Positions 26,200-37,188 of a stretch of 41,650 bases of DNA are shown in pieces. The DNA comes from Brucella oryzae (lineage in GTDB: Bacteria > Pseudomonadota > Alphaproteobacteria > Rhizobiales > Rhizobiaceae). Where the stretch lies: positions 1 through 41,650 of the forward strand of contig JAAVLL010000006.1 in NCBI GenBank assembly GCA_012103035.1, in the 5' to 3' direction. Every line of letters begins with the position of its first letter. Position 1 is the stretch's first letter. The notes beneath the pieces are model-generated. The model ran no database searches and had not been told where the DNA came from. It saw nothing but the letters and a program-made list of their open reading frames with translations. A program made the translations under genes and the position numbers.

Positions 26200-26826
26200 T
26201 CAACGATTTGGCTCGCGAGCGACGATAGCGTTGCGGTTACGTTGCACGATATCGGAGACGGTGTTCTTGCTGAGCCCAAGTTCGCGACCAATGAGCCGAT
26301 AGCTGCGGCCTTCAGCAACGAGCGCCAGAACTCGCGGAGCCAGACGGTCCGACTTCGGGCGCTGCCCCCGCTGTCGACCGAGTTTCTTGCCGCGCGCTTT
26401 GGCAACGGCCAAGCCCGATTTGACCCGTTCGCTGATAAGATCGCGTTCGAATTCAGCGATACCGGAGAGGAAAGTCGCCAGCATACGGCCATGAGGAGAT
26501 GACAGATCGAAGGTCATGCCGTTCATGGCGATGACTGAGACCTTCCAGCTTTCCAGCTCGCGCAACGTGTTGAGGAGATCGATCGTCGAGCGTCCCCAGC
26601 GGGAGAGTTCTGTGACCAGGATGGCGTCGATATGTCTGGCCTGAGCGAGCGCCATGATCTTCTTGCGCTCGGCCCGGTCCAGCTTCACGCCCGAGCCCGT
26701 CTCTTTATATATGCCGGCAATTTTATATCCGGCACGTCCGGCGAAGGCGGTCAGATCTCGCTCCTGTCGTTCGCAGGACTGATCAGCCGTCGAAACCCGG
26801 CAATAGATGGCCACGCGCTGTCCCAA
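26200..26826 (-). CDS. tnpR: Tn3-family resolvase TnpR
   Basis: Intact 208 residues from the start at 26826 (MGQRVAIYCRVSTADQSCER) to TAG at 26200. Catalytic Ser12 in YCRVSTADQ, then VTELSRWGRSTIDLLNTLRE, helix E region LATFLSGIAEFERDLISERV, and a C-terminal HTH YRLIGRELGLSKNTVSDIVQ. Its closeness to tnpA, divergent orientation, and the site between them show it is the cointegrate resolvase of the transposon. It is clearly different from the recombinase at 11671. Confidence 0.93.
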   Translation of the reverse strand: MGQRVAIYCRVSTADQSCERQERDLTAFAGRAGYKIAGIYKETGSGVKLDRAERKKIMALAQARHIDAILVTELSRWGRSTIDLLNTLRELESWKVSVIAMNGMTFDLSSPHGRMLATFLSGIAEFERDLISERVKSGLAVAKARGKKLGRQRGQRPKSDRLAPRVLALVAEGRSYRLIGRELGLSKNTVSDIVQRNRNAIVAREPNR

Positions 26827-26921
26827 TTGAACCCTCGTGGTTTTGTGGCTCGCAAAGCCTTGATTTGCATGGGGCGATTGTTGTCCAAAACAGACTGTAC
26901 TTCAACAGGGACAACGCGCGC
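26827..26921. other. Probable res site between tnpR and tnpA
   Basis: The 95-base divergent gap should hold both promoters and the resolution site. GTTGTCC at 26880-26886 and GGACAAC at 26909-26915 are inverted arms 22 bases apart, a spacing like that of a resolvase subsite. Further subsites are not clear by eye. Confidence 0.55.
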
Positions 26922-29811
26922 ATGCCAAGACGACATATTCTCGCCGAGCGACAGCGCTCGGCGTTGCTCGACTGCCGACGGACGAGTTATCACTGCTGAA
27001 GCATTACACATTGGGCGACGACGATCTGGCAAACATTCAGGAACGCCGCAGACCAGAAAACAGGCTGGGTTTCGCCCTGCAGCTTTGTGCACTACGCTAT
27101 CCAGGGCGCGCGCTGGCTCCGGGCGAAATGATTCCGCATGAAGTCCTTTCCTTCATCGGAGCTCAGCTCGGCGTTCCGGCCGATGCGCTTCTCACCTATG
27201 CCGCCCGGCGTCAGACCCGCCAGCAACATATGGAGGCGTTGCGCGAGATCTACGGCTACAAGACATTCACGGGGCGCGGGGCCCGTGATCTGCGGATTGG
27301 CTTTTCGATCAGGCTGAAGATGCCAGGTCGAACGAAGATCTGGCGCGGCGCTTCGTCGCGCAATGCAGGAAAATGGTGACCATCCTGCCGGCGGCGTCAA
27401 CGATCGAGCGTCTGTGCGCCGATGCCCTTGTTGCCGCCGAGCGATGCATTGAGACACGGATAGCGGAAAGGCTCGACTTTAGTGTGCGCGAGCAACTGGA
27501 CGGGCTTCTGACCGAAATGGTTGACGGAAACATCAGCCGTTTCATCTGGCTTCGCCAGTTCGAAGTCGGCAGCAATTCCGCATCAGCGAACCGCTTGCTT
27601 GATCGGCTGGAGTTCCTGCGCGGTCTGGAAGTCGATCCCCAGATCCTCCTAGGCGTACCGCCACACCGCATCGCGCGCCTGCGTCGGCAGGGCGAGCGTT
27701 ACTTCACGGATGGCCTGCGCGACATCAGTTCGGATCGGCGGTGGGCGATCCTCGCCGTTTGCGTCGTCGAATGGGAAGCCGCGATCGCCGATGCCATCAT
27801 CGAAACCCACGACCGCATCGTTGGGAAAACTTGGCGAGAGGCGAAACGGCTACATGACGAGCGGATTGCCGGTTCCAAGGCCGCAGTCACCGATACGCTT
27901 CGCGCTTTCACGGCATTGGGAGCCTCTTTGCTGGAAGCTCGCGACGATGGTGTTCCGTTGGACAATGTGTTGGCACGGTCGGCCGAATGGCATCAGCGAA
28001 CAGCTGGTTGCCGTAGGGACGCAACTCACCAGTACATTGGCAGACGAGCCGTTGGCTCACGTCGGACAAGGGTATCATCGTTTTCGCCGATATGCGCCGC
28101 GGATGTTGCGATGCCTGAAGCTCAAGGCTGCGTCGGTGGCGGAGCCATTGATTGCAGCCGCGAAAGCCATCGGCGAAACACGTGCGCCGACATCAACAGG
28201 TATATCATTCCTGCGGCCGAATTCGAAATGGCATCGCCATCTCCGAGCGCAAGACCGAGGCGATGGTCGTTTATGGGAGGTCGCGGTGCTGTTTCATCTT
28301 CGCGATGCTTTCCGGTCTGGAGACATATGGCTGGATCATTCCCGCCGCTACGGCGATCTCAAGCAGGTGCTTGTTCCGATGACCTCGGCGCAGGCGAATG
28401 CCAGGATGGCTGTTCCTCTCGATCCTCAAGCTTGGCTGGCTGACCGCAAGGGTCGCCTTGCGGATGGTCTGAAGCGGCTGGCACGTGCCGCTCGCGACGG
28501 ACCATCCCCATGGTAGCATTGAAGATGGAACGTTGCGGATCGACCGGTTGACCGCAGACGTTCCCGAAAGCGCAGAGGAACTGGTCCTCGATCTTTATCG
28601 TCGAATGCCGCCTGTGCGGATCACTGACATCTTGCTGGAAGTTGACGCGGCGGTCGGATTCTCGGACGCCTTTTCCCATCTCAGAACCGGAGCGCCATGC
28701 AGCGATCGGGTCGGCTTGCTGAACGTTCTGCTCGCCGAAGGGCTGAACCTAGGCCTTCGAAAATGGCGGAAGCCTCGAACACGCATGATTACTGGCAGCT
28801 CTCGCGCCTTGCCCGCTGGCATGTCGAAAGCGAGGGCATGAACCAGGCGCTGGCGATGGTCGTGGCCGCGCAGGGCAAGCTGCCGATGTCCGGTTCTGGG
28901 GCATGGGAAAAACCGCATCAAGCGATGGTCAGTTTTTCCCTTCGGCACGACAGGGCGAGGCCATGAACATGATCAACGCCAAGTACGGCAGTGAGCCTGG
29001 GCTCAAGGCTTATACCCACGTCAATGACCAGTTCGCGCCGTTCGCCTCACAGACTATTCCCGCAACCGTCAGTGAAGCTACGTACATCCTCGATGGCCTG
29101 CTGATGAATGAAGTCGGCCGGCAGGTCGGCGAGCAATACGCCGATACGGCGGGGTTTGCCGATCATTTGTTCGGGACCAGTGCCATGCTCGGCTACCGGC
29201 TCGTCTTGCGCATCCGCGACTTACCGTCGAAACGGCTTTATGTCTTCGATCCCGCGGGGACACCCAAAGATTTACGCAAGCTGGTGGGCGGCAAAATCCG
29301 CGAAGAACTGATTGTGTCAAACTGGCCTGATCTCTTCCGCTGTGCTGCCACGATGGCCGCCGGAAAGATCAGACCGAGCCAGTTGCTCCGGAAACTCGCA
29401 TCCTATCCCCGACAGAACGATCTTGCGGCCGCGCTTCGGGAAGTCGGCCGCGTCGAGCGCACTCTCTTTATCATCGAGTGGATCCTCGATACCGATATGC
29501 AGCGCCGCGCCCAGATTGGCCTCAACAAGGGCGAAGCCCACCATGCCCTCAAGAGTGCCCTGCGCATCGGCCGTCAAGGTGAAATCCGTGATCGAACCAC
29601 TGAGGGGCAGCATTACCGGATCGCCGGGCTGAATCTGCTGACGGCGATCATCATCTACTGGAATACCGTCCACCTTGGCCACGCCGTCGCCGAACGGCGA
29701 AACGAAGGCCTCGATGTGCCACCCGAACTTTTAGCCCACATCTCTCCTCTGGGCTGGGCGCATATCCTGCTGACCGGCGAATATCTTTGGCCCACGGAGG
29801 CAAACGCTTAG
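26922..29811 (+). CDS. tnpA: Tn3-family transposase TnpA
   Basis: From ATG at 26922 (MPRRHILAERQRSALLDCPT) to TAG at 29809-29811; about 962 residues, the usual Tn3 transposase length. The N-terminal DUF4158-like region includes ERRRPENRLGFALQLCALRY. The catalytic domain shows the conserved blocks KAYTHVNDQFAPFASQTIPA, YADTAGFADHLFG and GLNKGEAHHALKSALR, which fit the DDE residues. Indels near 27000, 27300, 28000, 28500, 28760 and 28900 break the frame, while the last 900 bases are open. Frame breaks are not shared with the overlapping copy at 1-601, so the gene is probably intact in nature. Confidence 0.93.
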
Positions 29812-29844
29812 GGTGTCATTCCGCCCCCAGCCGGAACCGACCCC
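29807..29844 (-). repeat. Right terminal inverted repeat (38 bp)
   Basis: Read on the minus strand it starts GGGGTCGGTTCCGG and ends AATGACACCCTAAG, matching the left end at 18177-18214. It contains the tnpA stop codon. AGATG at 29845-29849 follows directly as the right target duplication. Confidence 0.93.
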
Positions 29845-30527
29845 AGATGCCTCCACCAACTCGGAGAGACGCGGGAAGCCGAAATTGCGTGCATCGAAAT
29901 CGGGCGATTGTTTCGCAAGGTGCGCGCCGACGCGGGCGAGATTGGCGCGGCCGTCTTCATCGGCCGAGGCCGTGACAGCCTTCGTCAGCATTTCCAGGGC
30001 GGCACGATCGAGCGTCGCTTTCGCTGGTGCAGGTTTGGCAGCGATCGCTTTGGGCGCGGCGGCTTCCGCTTCCTTTTGTTCCCCGGCCGCATTGAGCACG
30101 TCGAAATATACGAACTTGTCGCAAGCGGTGATGAAGGGCGAGGCGTCTTGCGCTCCCCGAAGCCATAGACGGTGACGCCTTGCTCCCGGATGCGGGCGGC
30201 GAGGCGAGCGAAATCACTGTCGCTTGAGACGATGCAGAAGCCGGAAAAGCGGCCGGTATAGAGCAGGTCCATTGCGTCGATAATCATCGCGCCATCGGTC
30301 GCGTTCTTGCCGGTTGTGTAGGCGAATTGCTGGACCGGCTGGATAGAGTGTTCCAGCAGGCACTCTTTCGAGCCGTTGAGGTTCGGCTTGGTCCAATCGC
30401 CATAGATGCGCTTGACGCTGGCGGTTCCGTAGTTGGCGATTTCAGCGAGAAGGCCGGCGACGATCTTGGACGAAGCATTGTCGCCGTCGATCAGAAGCGC
30501 CAATGCCGGGCTATTGTCATTTGCCAT
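29845..30527 (-). pseudogene. NYN/LOTUS-domain protein, N-terminal fragment cut by the transposon
   Basis: ATG at 30527 after GGGAAAAGAAG gives MANDNSPALALLIDGDNASS, then YGDWTKPNLNGSKECLLEHS, DGAMIIDAMDLLYTGRFSGF and CIVSSDSDFARLAARIREQG. These are the acidic residues of the NYN (limkain-b1/LabA) PIN-like nuclease fold. After one indel near 30157 a linker (QKEAEAAAPKAIAAKPAPAK) leads to the LOTUS/OST-HTH domain, which stops at FPRLSELVEASG where the transposon begins. Reading on adds about 35 foreign residues. The missing tail is at 18084-18177. Such proteins are thought to act on RNA. The nuclease domain is complete, so the truncated product could still be active. Confidence 0.87.
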
Positions 30528-30719
30528 CTTCTTTTCCCTCCGCTGGCACACCAGACTATACGAAGACACGCCCGGCTCAAGTGTTTCCTCCATAGAACCT
30601 CATGCGATCTTGCAAATCTGACGGTTCTGCCGCAAAATCCGGGCTTCAGTTCATTGCATCGAGCTTGCCGCAAGCGCCACATCGAGCGACGAAAGAGCGA
30701 AGCGATTGAGTTGAGAAGC

Positions 30720-30770
30720 ACTTACGAGTTACTGCATAACTCAGCGCGCCGCCAGCGGAGACTGGCGGAA
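30720..30770. other. Candidate origin of transfer (oriT)
   Basis: Two inverted repeats lie side by side just before the relaxase gene: GAGTTA-ctgca-TAACTC (30726-30742) and CCGCCAG-cggaga-CTGGCGG (30749-30768), joined by AGCGCG. Relaxases of the MOBQ group nick beside an inverted repeat followed by a GC-rich CGCC-like stretch, and their oriT is normally next to the relaxase gene. No nick site can be proved from sequence alone. The remaining 271-base gap (30528-30798) also holds the promoters for the NYN gene and traA. Confidence 0.5.
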
Positions 30771-30798
30771 AGAATGAAAGTAGGATCGGAGCGACGGG

Positions 30799-33700
30799 TT
30801 GGCGATCTACCATTGCAGCATGAAGCCAGTATCGAGAGCGAAGGGCCGTAGTGCCGTCGCTTCGATGGCCTATCGTGCCGGGGAGAAGCTGACCAATGAG
30901 CGCGACGGCATCACGCATGACTACACGCACAAGCGCGGCGTGGAACATGCGGAGATCGTCTTGCCAGATGGCGTTTCGGCCGATTGGGCGCGGATCGCTC
31001 GACGCTGTGGAATGCGGCCGAGTTTTCCGAAAAGCGGAAGGATGCCCGCGTTGCGCGGGAATTTGAGATTGCCTTGCCGCATGAGCTTTCGCCGGAACAG
31101 CGGCTTGAAGCGGCGCGCGACTTTGCGCAGGAGCTGGCGAACCGTTATGGCGCGGCGATCGATTTCGCGATCCATTCGCCGCACGACGCCAGCGACGTTC
31201 GCAATCATCATGCGCATGTGATGATGACGACGCGGCAGGTGACGGAAGACGGTCTAGGCGAGAAGACCTATCTTGAGCGCGAAAACAAATGGCTGCTGGC
31301 GAACGATCTTCCGGCAACCGACATGCAGCTTCGCGACCTTCGCCAACGGTGGGAGGGCGTTGCGAACGAGCATCTTGCGCGCGCCGGGTTTGATATTCGG
31401 ATCGATCATCGTTCGCATATGGAGCGTGGCCTTGAGATCGAGCCGACCGAGCATATGGGTGTCCATGCCACGCAAATGGAACGGCGCGGGCTGGACGTGT
31501 CGCGCACGCGGCTGGACGAGGATGCGGCCAAGCGCAACGCCGAGCTGATCCGCGAGAAGCCGGAGCAGGTTCTAACCCTCATCACCGGCGAAAGAGCGTG
31601 TTCGATCGGCGCGACGTTGCGCGGGCGTTGCATCGCTACATCAACGATGATCCGCAGGCGTTCCAGAACGCCTTTGCGACGGTGATGGCGTCGCCGGCGC
31701 TGGTGGAGTTGCAGGCCGAACGGGCGGACCCGGCAACGGGCGAGGTCGAGCTTGCGCGCTATTCGACGCGCGAAATGGTCGAGATCGAATCCGGCATGAT
31801 CGAGAGCGCGCAGCGGATGCACCAGGCGCAGTCCCATGGCGTCGATCGCCGGCATGTCGAGCGCGCCATAGGGGCGCAGAACGCCGCCATTCAGAAGAGC
31901 GCCGGCGATCCTGCGGCGGGCTTGTCGGCCGAGCAGCGCGGTGCGATCGAGCATATTACCGGGCCGGAGCGGATCGCGGCCGTCGTCGGTTTCGCCGGCG
32001 CTGGCAAATCCACCATGCTTGCCGCCGCCCGCGAGGCGTGGGAGGCCGAGGGCTATCAGGTTCACGGCGCGGCCCTGTCGGGCAAGGCGGCCGAGGGCTT
32101 GGAGGAATCTTCCGGCATCCAGAGCCGCACGCTGGCGTCCTGGTCCCGCGGTTGGGAGAACCCACATAGTGGGGACCGCTATGCACTCGGCCGCGGCGAC
32201 GTGTTCGTCATCGACGAGGCCGGCATGGTCGGGAGCCGCCAGCTCGCCCGCTTCGTTGGCGAGGCCGAGGCGCGCGGGGCGAAGATCGTCCTTGTCGGCG
32301 ACCATGAGCAGTTGCAGGCGATCGGGGCCGGCGCACCGTTCCGGGCGATCACCGAGGAAATCGGCCATGCCGAGCTTTCCGAAATCCGCCGGCAGCGCGT
32401 GGACTGGCAGCGGAGGCTTCCGTTGACTTCGCCACGCACCGGACGGCCGAGGGGCTGGCGGCCTATCGGGACCATGGCGCTATCAGCTTTGCCGAAACCG
32501 GGGAGGACGCGCGCGGCCAGATCGTGCGCGATTATCTTGCCGATCGCGACGAGCGCCCGGACGGCACCCGCGTAGCGATGGCGCATCGCCGGGCCGATGT
32601 TCGCGCCATCAATGACGCGATCCGGACGGAGCTACAGGACCGGGGCGAGCTGGCACGCGGGGAAGACGCCGGCGCACTGACCTTCCAGACCAATGACGGC
32701 AAGCGGAGTTCGCCCCGGCGACCGCATCGTGTTCTTGGAGAACAATCGCGACCTTGGCGTCAAAACGGAATGCTTGGCACCGTCGAGCATGTCGAGGCGG
32801 GGCGGATCGTCGCGCAGCTCGATGGCCGGGGCGGCGAGAGCGTTTCCGTGCCGATGGGCGACTATCAGGCGATCGACCACGGCTATGCGACGACGATTCA
32901 CAAGAACCAGGGCGCGACGGTCGATCGTGCCTATGTCATGGCGTCGGGGACGATGGACCGGCATCTAACCTATGTCGCCATGACCCGGCATCGTGACGGC
33001 GTGCAGCTCTACGCCGCCCGGGACGAGTTCACCAATGCCGGCAAGCTGGTGGAACATGGCGTTGCGCCCTATGAGCACCAAGCCGGCAATCGCGACAGCT
33101 ATTTCGTGACGCTGGAAAACAGCAAGGGTGAGCAGCGCACGCTATGGGGCGTCGATCTTGAGCGCGCCATGAAGGAGGCCGCGCCGCAGATCGGGGAGAC
33201 GATCGGCCTTCAGCATCTAGGCTCCACCCCCGTCACCTTGCCGGATGGCACGCAGACGCACCGCAACACATGGAAGGTTCAGGACGCCGGCGAACTGGCC
33301 TATGAGCAGCTAGAAAACCGCCTCTCCCGGTCTGGCGTGAAGGATACGACACTCGACTATACCAAGGACTTTGCCGAGCGGCGCGGGTCGCGGAGGCGAT
33401 CGGCATCCGCAGCGAGATCGAGATACCGGCCGAGCGCGCCGGGCTACGTGCGGAACGAGTCGACGGCCGAGCGGCACCCTGCCGAGTGGAACGTCCACGG
33501 CGAGCGGAAGCGCATCGAGGACCGCGCGCCGAGATCCTCGCAAAAAGTCGGCGTGGATCTCGCCGGCGATCGCCAGCAGCAGCACCGGGGCGCGGCCGCG
33601 CGAGCGGGATCGCGCCGGCGAGGACGGCCGGCAGATCGAGCGAAAGCGCCGCCGAGAAAGCAGGGGCCTCATCGATGCTTCGCCCTCCCAGGATCGCGGC

Positions 33701-34353
33701 GAGCCTTCGCGGATGGAGCAGCGGCCGGAGGGGGATTCGTCTTCGGGCGCCAGAGGGGCCGACGCAGGACCGGCGCGGCGGCGGCAGTCGCCGCTTGAGG
33801 TCGCCGTTGACCGTTATGCGCGAGCCTATCAGTCGATCGACCAGCACCGCCGCGACGGCCTGCCGGTTCTCGACATGCAGCGCCAGGAAATCAATGCGGC
33901 CGGTCAGCAGCTCGACCAGGCGCGGCCGGGTTCGCATGACCTGATGCGATCGGCCCTGCAGCACGATCCGCAGACAGCCAAGGCGATGACGGAGCATTCC
34001 GGCCGCGATCGCGTCGGCCAACTCGTCGCCGGCATGGAGCGGGAGCGGGCAGCGCTGGCAGACCCGAACGTCAGGGCCGAGCGGTTCGTCAACCGCTGGC
34101 AGGAATTGCAGGGCCAGCGCCGGGAGCTGCGCGGCTGGCAGAACGACGCGGCGCGCGGCAAGGTCGAAAGCCAGATGAATGGCCTTGCCAAGAGTCTTGA
34201 GCGCGATCCGCAGGCGGAATCCATTGTGAGGAACCGCAGCCGGGAGCTTGGTATCAGCACGAACTGCGCCAGGAGCAGAGCGTTTCCCGCGCCCCTTCAG
34301 GACGAAATGACACGAGCCAGCGCCTCAGCCGGGGCATCGGCATGGGAATGTAG
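30799..34353 (+). CDS. traA: TraA-type relaxase/helicase (MOBQ)
   Basis: TTG start at 30799 is chosen because the family starts MAIYHCSMKPVSR; about 1,180 residues, ending TAG at 34351-34353. The relaxase domain has the probable catalytic Tyr25 (VASMAYRAGEKL) and the metal-binding histidines DVRNHHAHVMMTTR. The RecD-like helicase domain has Walker A GFAGAGKSTMLAAAREA, Walker B VFVIDEAGMVGSRQ, then LVGDHEQLQAIGAGAPFRAI, YATTIHKNQGATVDRAYVMA and LTYVAMTRHRDGVQLYAA. The C-terminal third is charged and coiled. Indels lie near 30848, 30990, 31595, 32415, 32705, 33385, 33590, 33655, 34255 and 34313. It nicks oriT and unwinds the transferred strand. Confidence 0.92.
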
Positions 34354-34364
34354 AAAGGGAGTTC

Positions 34365-35110
34365 ATGGCGGAACTGGACGACGACAGGGAAGGATTCGAG
34401 CCGGAGGCGAACGACGAGGACGCCGGCGACCCGGCTGCTGCGTTCGACGCGCTGCGCCGCACGATCGAGACGCAGGGCGCGCAGATCGGCGCGGAAATGA
34501 CCGTCATGCGGCGCGGGCTGGAAGCAGCTTTCGACCAGCTCGAAAAGATCGAGCCGGCGCAGGACTACAAGCCCCAGCTCGCCCAGCTCGTCCAGTCCCT
34601 CGAAAATGTCGCGGAGCGTCTGCACGGCGTCGAGCAGTCGCCCGTTCTCCGGCAGGGTGCGCAGCACTATGCGGCGGCGCTCGAGCGCGCCGGCGAGGCT
34701 TTGAAGGCCGCCGTGCAGAAGCTCGAGCGCCAGGCATCCGACCTCGAGCGCATCAGCGGCGTTCTCGCCTCCCACAACAAGCAGGCGTTTCACCGAAAGG
34801 ACCAGGATTTCCGCATGTGGATGGCTGGCCTGGTCGGGCTCGTCGTCGGCATGTTCCTGCTTTTGCTGTTGCCGCGCTTCCTGCCGTTTCGGCCGACAGC
34901 CATGTTGCCAGCTTCGTCATGGGTTATGACCGTATCAATGCAGCCTTCGCCATGATCCGGTCCGTCGATCCCCAGGGCGTCAAGCAGCTCGAATGGGGAG
35001 CCAGCTTCTATAACACCAGCGGCGGGGAGATTTCCGCGTGCCTGGAGAAAGCCAGGGAGACCCGCAAGGAACAGAAATGCACTATCACCGTGCCAGTGCC
35101 GGCGCAGTAG
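34365..35110 (+). CDS. DUF6118-like coiled-coil membrane protein
   Basis: ATG at 34365 follows AAAGGGAG, 11 bases after traA, so the two are co-transcribed. About 248 residues. An acidic head (MAELDDDREGFEPEANDEDA) precedes a long helical part (FDALRRTIETQGAQIGAEMT, LERAGEALKAAVQKLERQAS) that should form a coiled coil, then one membrane span MAGLVGLVVGMFLLLLLPRF. After an indel near 34890 the tail reads SHVASFVMGYDRINAAFAMI and ends CTITVPVPAQ. The family is often found behind TraA on alphaproteobacterial plasmids; its function is unknown. Topology suggests a cytoplasmic coil anchored at the membrane. Confidence 0.77.
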
Positions 35111-35340
35111 CATAGAGTTGTCGCGGGTTTCGGGATATTTGCGATGCATATTGTATGGGGTTGAGAACGCGCGACTGCGGAAAGAAGCCCGTTGATGGGA
35201 AGACATCCGTCCTTCGGGCGGCGAGCAGATATAGAGCATAGTCGCTTCTCCACACTGCGCGTCGCGCAACAAACGACAGCGGTTTTCACTCGCATTCGGC
35301 CGGGTCCGGCGCGCTGTCTGTTTCCGTATCGAGCTTCCCA

Positions 35341-36216
35341 TCAGTTCCTGATGGCCGTCTGGTCGAGCGCGGCACGCAGGCCCTGGCGAGCCTGGACGCA
35401 TCGTCATTTGCCCAAAATGCATGAAGAACAGTCGAGGCGTGTCGTCCAGCATATGATTGTGGATCGCTGTTACCTCAATGCCGTTCTCCCGTAGCGCCCG
35501 CAACACCGGATTGACCTCTGATCCAATCAGGACGAAGTCGCCCGTGGTTGCGGCCTTTCCATCTCCTGTTGGCTGAAATTGATGGCGATCGACGAGCCCA
35601 TGGCTTCCGGCACATCCATGCCGCCGTCTTTGATCGTTTCCGCGCGGGGATGCCGATCTGATACACACCGCCGTTCACCTTGCCCTTGTACCCGAGGGCC
35701 TGGTCGATGGCCGCCGTGTCGAGATCAATTGGAGGCGCCGCGGCTGCGGGTGTGTCGCCGAAGGGGTACCGCTGAGCAGCAGCGCCGCATGCAAGGCGTC
35801 GGCAAGTTTCACGGGATGGCCATGGCCCATGCATGCATGTACATCGTCGTGGGCTCGGAACGCAGCAGATGATTGTGCAGTGCCGTGATCTCGACCCGCC
35901 TTCGGCGAGTTTCTTCATCACCGGGTTCACCTCCGGCTGCGTCAGGACCAAATCGCCCATGACCATCGCGTCATGATCGCCCATCGATCGAAACGCGAGC
36001 CAGGATCCAAGAGCGAGGGCCGGTTTAAGCGTGACCCCGTCGAGCGTCACTTTCAAATCCGAACGCGGAAGGCCAATCCGATAGATTTGGTCGGACACCT
36101 GGGCGCCGGTTTTTCCTGAGCGCCTTTGCAACGCCGGTCCAATCAGATTGGGCGTCGGCGGGCAAGGCAAAGGCCAGCATCAGGGCGGCCCCAAGCACGT
36201 GTTTCATGTACATCAT
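35341..36216 (-). CDS. DUF1259 (LppY/LpqO-like) exported protein
   Basis: Leftward from ATG at 36216 (GGAG seven to ten bases upstream; ATGs at 36213 and 36207 are alternatives) to TGA at 35341-35343; about 291 residues. Signal peptide MKHVLGAALMLAFALPADAQ. The domain occurs twice: first QIYRIGLPRSDLKVTLDGVT with LHNHLLRSEPTTMYMHVMGH, then VNGGVYQIGIP with INFQPTGDGKAATTGDFVLI and VTAIHNHMLDDTPRLFFMHF. The repeated HNHxL and MHxxxxxD residues could bind metal. Frame breaks lie near 36110, 35905, 35840, 35650 and 35390. It ends the leftward chr-island operon. The 230 bases between it and the DUF6118-like gene hold no gene I can support. Confidence 0.82.
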
Positions 36217-36265
36217 CCTGCTCCATCGTTGAATTACCCGATTCCGAACGTGCTACCTCCAGGCC

Positions 36266-36689
36266 TTATGACCACTGTCTATGATCAATTTCGCTTTGAA
36301 GGCAGCTGCAAGATGCCTTCATCGTAATGTCAATGCCGGACTGGCGTAGCTGGAGGGTTTTCCCAAGTGCCAGACCGCATAGCAGCGCGGTGCCTCGTCA
36401 GCCTCGTCGAGGCAAAGCTGATCCTGCTGCACCTTCCAGCGCCCCGTGGTCTTCCTGCCCATCGAGCTCGTAAGCGAGCCTCCCCGGCCGAACACAAGCG
36501 CCCAATGAACGTCATCGGTCAGTTCCATGCCCGTCAGTTTCGCACCGATCTCGCGGCCCTTGAGCATCCGGAACGCATCTTCGGCATGCACCATGTCGGT
36601 GAGGGTAAAGACGGCGATGCCAAGCAGGGCCGCCGTGACCCCAGCATCGCCCGCGGTTCGAAACGGACCTGTGATCGGTGTCGAAGCAT
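36266..36689 (-). CDS. Small exported protein of the chromate island
   Basis: Copy B of the gene at 7072-7500, from ATG at 36689. It has the signal peptide and mature start HAEDAFRMLKGREIGAKLTG, but lost one T near 36358, which gives a false early stop at 36319, and shows further small losses near 36645 and 36467. The intact reading at 7072-7500 is to be preferred. Confidence 0.72.
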
Positions 36690-36736
36690 GGCCCTGTCCT
36701 TTGACCCGATAGCCATCCGTCAATTTGCGGCGGCCT

Positions 36737-37188
36737 TCATCGATGGCGGCCAGTTATGTGTTTCAGTTTTGCGGCGGGACGCCCAGGCATAAAGGAATCG
36801 TAAATCACGAAGCCGCGCTTCAGCACTTCATGATCGTCCGGCGACAGGTCGCGAAGCCCCATCGAAATCGCCAGCAATCCAGCCGATTGCGGGGTGAGAT
36901 CGGGGCGGCCGGTATCGGCACCGCGAACGATGGCGGCAATGGTGGCGATGGCAGGATCCTTGCCCAGATCATGCTTTTCGACAAAGGCGTCGAAACTACA
37001 GCCATCCCCGAAATGTGTATATTCCACACCAGGAACGTCATAGGGGATCGCCCCAGTTTCCTCAGCCACGGTCCTGACCTGATCCGGCGGCACGAACAGG
37101 AATTCAGGCTTCTGGTCGATGAACCGCGCGATCAGCCAGGGACAGGCGATCGGTCAATGACCGGGCGTTCACGGGTTACCCATTTCAT
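36737..37188 (-). CDS. Chromate resistance protein, ChrB C-terminal domain type
   Basis: Copy B of 7549-8000: ATG at 37188 overlapping the stop of the SOD-rhodanese gene. The stretch PPDQVRTVAEETGAIPYDVP and VEYTHFGDGCSFDAFVEKHD to the end is open here, while one C is missing near 37152. Together the two copies give a full 150-residue protein, about half of a full ChrB, without the N-terminal DNA-binding half. It probably acts in the cytoplasm as a chromate-related or redox protein rather than a repressor. Confidence 0.87.

Larger units (their letters stand above)
18177..29844. mobile_element. Complete Tn3-family mercury-resistance transposon, 11,668 bp
   Basis: The element runs between two 38-bp inverted repeats, carries tnpR and tnpA at its right end, and holds two mer gene clusters, a flavin oxidoreductase, a truncated sensor gene and hisI. 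Both ends abut halves of one NYN-domain gene, and a five-base target duplication can be reconstructed. The tnpA stop lies inside the right repeat, as in many Tn3-family elements. The outer repeat sequence (GGGGTCGGTTCC ... CTAAG) resembles the ends of the Tn5393-like group. All parts needed for transposition appear present, so it was a functional unit when it inserted; frameshifts in tnpA look like sequence errors. Confidence 0.9.
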
